Source: Ligula intestinalis
Taxonomy: Eukaryota; Platyhelminthes; Cestoda; Diphyllobothriidea; Diphyllobothriidae
DNA: 64,000 nucleotides
Assembly (NCBI GenBank): GCA_036362985.1
Contig: JAYGXS010000001.1
Span: forward strand, 72,123,467 to 72,187,466
Direction: 5' to 3'
This document shows positions 61,479 to 64,000 of the stretch, one piece after another (within the stretch, counting starts at the first letter, position 1; each line of letters starts with the position of its first letter). A program made the position numbers and the translations under genes. The notes under the pieces were generated by a model. The model saw nothing but the letters and a program-made list of their open reading frames with translations. It was not told the origin of the DNA and ran no database searches.

Positions 61479-62629
61479 GAAAAAGTGAAAGCATTTCGCG
61501 TATTTCGGTATATATTTATTTTAATGGTGCTTATTCTCGGTACGCTGAAACAAAATAATGTCATGTTAACTTATTACTGCATTTGTGGCAAAATATGTCG
61601 GAAATTTACAAAAAATTAGTTTTAAGATTGAAATTATACCCGCTTTTTCGAAAATAATGCGATTCCATACACTTACCTTCACCCGATATTCATAAACTTA
61701 AGATCACAGTTTCCGGTTCCAGAAGGAATTTACTTAATTTTTTCTTACTGATCGTGATGTTCTTTTATACCACCAGGCAAAAGAATGAAAGATTTTTTCT
61801 GTCATATTCAATACCATGAGAAATTTCTTCGATATCCGATCACATCTGATTTCGCCAATATTATGCGCGTTTCCCGCAAATAAACTGAACTGAATAGACC
61901 GGTTTCTTTAATAAAAGGTGTTTTGAGCATCAAGCCCACTCAAGAGATCAACATAACTGGACGAGCTGTAGGCTAAATTACAAACTCAAATTTTGATCAT
62001 GACTGGCCTGGCTTCCGTGCACTTTCTTAAAGAGTAAATTTTGTCTTCTTGGCAAAACTTCAAGATTTCAGAACACTTTAGTGGATTTAGGTTCCACCTT
62101 GTTTAGCTTAGTGGTCTCTTCACATCTCAGCAGAATGTACAACCCTTACGTTGGAGCTTTTTTAAATCTGACCTTAGGCCAAAATTTTCCCAGTAAAACG
62201 AGGCTGTACTGTTTTCCTTGGTTTTGTGCTGTGACCACTTTTCCAAAAACTGTGAAGTCATCCCATTTTTATTTATTTCTAATGCTACTTATTAGAATTG
62301 TGTGCTGCGGGGTGGTAGTACCAATCATTCTTTTTAGCTAGTTTAATCCTTTTTTTGTGGTTTTCATTATTCTGCACGCTTGTTTTTGTTCCATACTTGC
62401 GTGTTGTTTTTTTCGCAATGCTTGCTTGCTTGTCTGATTCGTAATAGGAAAAGCCTTATCTGATATTTTCTATCATTGAAGCGCGTCTAGCTTCTGTCCT
62501 GTTCGTTTTAACAGCCATTCACGTTGAGACAGTAGACAGGACATGCGAGTAAGAACTCGTTTATTCTCGTTGGTAATGGAGGCTACGCACTTGCTGCAAG
62601 GGTTTGCATTATTTAAAGAATCTTCTCCC
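61479..62629. other. no recognisable feature
   Basis: AT-rich sequence with short frames; 62081-62341 (86 codons) is hydrophobic without a motif. No phosphatase exon found. Confidence 0.4.
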
Positions 62630-62634
62630 TTTTT

Positions 62635-63020
62635 AATCTCCTGAAAAATTAATTTCTCTTCGCAGTATACATCAGTGTTTTTAAGGTCTGTAGGCGTAAA
62701 CCGAAATTGTAAGTGTATATTTGGACTGAAAGCCGTCAACCACTGCGAAATATGCACTTGCTGCCAACAGAGAGACTTTAATAGTAAATATTGATGTTGT
62801 AACTTACCATACTGACAGCCTGTGTACTAGCTTAAAGGCCCAAACACGTGTTTCGCCGGTATTTTGCCGCTGCTTGACACCACTGCAAGGGGTCTGGCTC
62901 ATCAGTGGGTCCCTCAGCTTTTCCTGTCTGCTGTCTGGTTGATATATCGGTTTTGAAAGTTCACCTTTTTAATTTCCTGATAAATTAATTTCTGTTCGCA
63001 GTATACATCTGTGTATTTAG
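62635..63020 (+). repeat. dispersed repeat, copy 2
   Basis: Aligned with 2256-2560 (see there). A further direct duplication occurs inside: CTCCTGAAAAATTAATTTCT and CAGTATACATC-GTGT at about 62640 recur at about 62975. The palindromic right arm of copy 1 is absent. Confidence 0.72.
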
Positions 63021-63170
63021 AGATTGCATAGCCAGTAGAATTTAATGGATCCATGAATTTCGAGAGTGCTCACCAGCCGCTTCCTCTCGCTGCATGATAA
63101 CATGAGTAACCTATGAGAAAATAGAGAATAGAATTCAAATGCCGAAAGATTCGGGGTTCAGATATTTTAT

Positions 63171-63490
63171 CGCGTTCATCATCTCCCAAAGGTAAGGAAG
63201 ATGAAGAGAGGGCGGGTTCATGGACCAAATTATATTTGAACTGACGTTTCAAAAACCTTCTCGCTTTCGTCGTCAGAGTTAAGTGGTTGGCTGGCTAGTA
63301 GCCCTTGTTGGATCCGGATCAGAGTTTAGTTGTAGGTGAGTCTGGTGGTCTTGAGTCCACCAGACCCAACTACCACTAAACTCTGACGATGGAAGCGAGA
63401 AGGGCTCCGAAACGTCAATTCAAATATAATTTGGTCCATGAACCCGCCCCCTCTTCATCTTTCTTACCTTTGGTAGATGATGAACACGAA
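63171..63490. repeat. long hairpin repeat with inner palindrome
   Basis: Arms 63171-63287 and 63373-63490 are reverse complements (GGGCGGGTTCATGGACCAAA, TTATATTTGAA, GACGTTTC). Between them 63322-63348 and 63357-63383 form an inner hairpin (GAGTTTAGTTGTAGG and TCTGGTGG). Decayed pieces of the arm occur at 51.72-51.79 kb and 50.56-50.59 kb. Confidence 0.83.
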
Positions 63491-64000
63491 AGAGTAGAAT
63501 TCGTACAGAAAAGGTCAGTGATGTCATAAAACCTGCGCACAAAGGCGAATCGCTAATGTAAGCATGTTGAAACACCGCGGAAAGTAAAGGTAAGGAAAAA
63601 AACATTCAATCGAAAAGGTGGGCAAGGAAATGTGAAAATATAATAGCTGTATGTTACCCTGGCAAAGTTAGCTTAACCACATGCTGCGACTCTTCAAGTA
63701 GGTCGGATGTTGACCGTCGTATGTAGGCTCTTTCCGAGTAGTGCAAGGTACGAGTTGTTCGTGCCCGAACAAGTGCTTGGAAAGAAGGTTTCGGGTCCAC
63801 CAAATGCTCCATATCAAGCAAGTGTTCAGTACTGGATGAACAAAGAGTTTTGTTTTCCTGTTTTAATAACCAACTAGGCAAGTGCTTTTTAGCTCTAGCT
63901 GTCATATGCTTTCATACTATTTTCTTGCCTCCGCAAGTGCATATAAATTCGTAAAAACAATTTTGCGTGGCGTGCACTAACAAGGCATCCTTCGCACATG
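63491..64000. other. no recognisable feature
   Basis: Minus frame 63654-63905 (83 codons: LLKQENKTLCSSSTEHLLDM and so on) has no family resemblance. Confidence 0.35.

Overview
This is eukaryotic nuclear DNA: AT-rich, intron-rich and full of degraded transposable elements. There is no operon structure, CRISPR array or rRNA. The best guess is a parasitic flatworm (tapeworm or fluke). The grounds are a Ty3/gypsy element with a CsRn1-like gag knuckle, Penelope-like GIY-YIG fragments, CR1/RTE-type LINEs, tRNA-derived SINEs, and an ATP-diphosphohydrolase with one membrane span at each end, as in schistosome ATPDase1. The assignment is inference; no species is claimed.

Two host genes can be read exon by exon. 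On the minus strand (27236 down to 14157) lies a complete ecto-nucleoside triphosphate diphosphohydrolase (CD39/ENTPD family). It has ten coding exons, consistent GT/AG sites and phases, a 543-residue product, and all five apyrase conserved regions. On the plus strand (44755 to 53387) lie seven consecutive exons of an inositol polyphosphate 5-phosphatase catalytic domain resembling the INPP5K/INPP5J group. Its start exon was not found, and its last motifs (PAW-DRIL and SDH-PV) are not in the window, so the gene should continue past the right edge.

Layout: 1-14 kb is gene-poor, with a hairpin repeat (2.4-2.7 kb), three Penelope-like remnants (4.3, 7.2, 7.5 kb), a SINE and two short tandem repeats. 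14.2-27.3 kb is the ENTPD gene. 29.4-36.6 kb is a Ty3/gypsy element with both LTRs, a 5-bp target duplication (GCCTT) and two LINE pieces nested inside it. A second gypsy integrase scrap follows at 36.8 kb. 37-44.7 kb has little recognisable. 44.8-53.4 kb is the phosphatase, whose 7.6-kb intron holds a LINE tail, a TIR element and a SINE. 53.4-64 kb is repeat-dense: SINE copies, an inverted copy of the TIR element, a three-level nest (Tc1-like transposase, foldback element, mariner-type MITE), and two more hairpin or dispersed repeats.

The two genes are divergent and about 17.5 kb apart, with no sign of a shared function. No new biochemical system was found. The most informative items are the nested-transposon stratigraphy, the false-looking assembly gap at 31.43 kb, and the ENTPD lacking both partners of a conserved disulfide.
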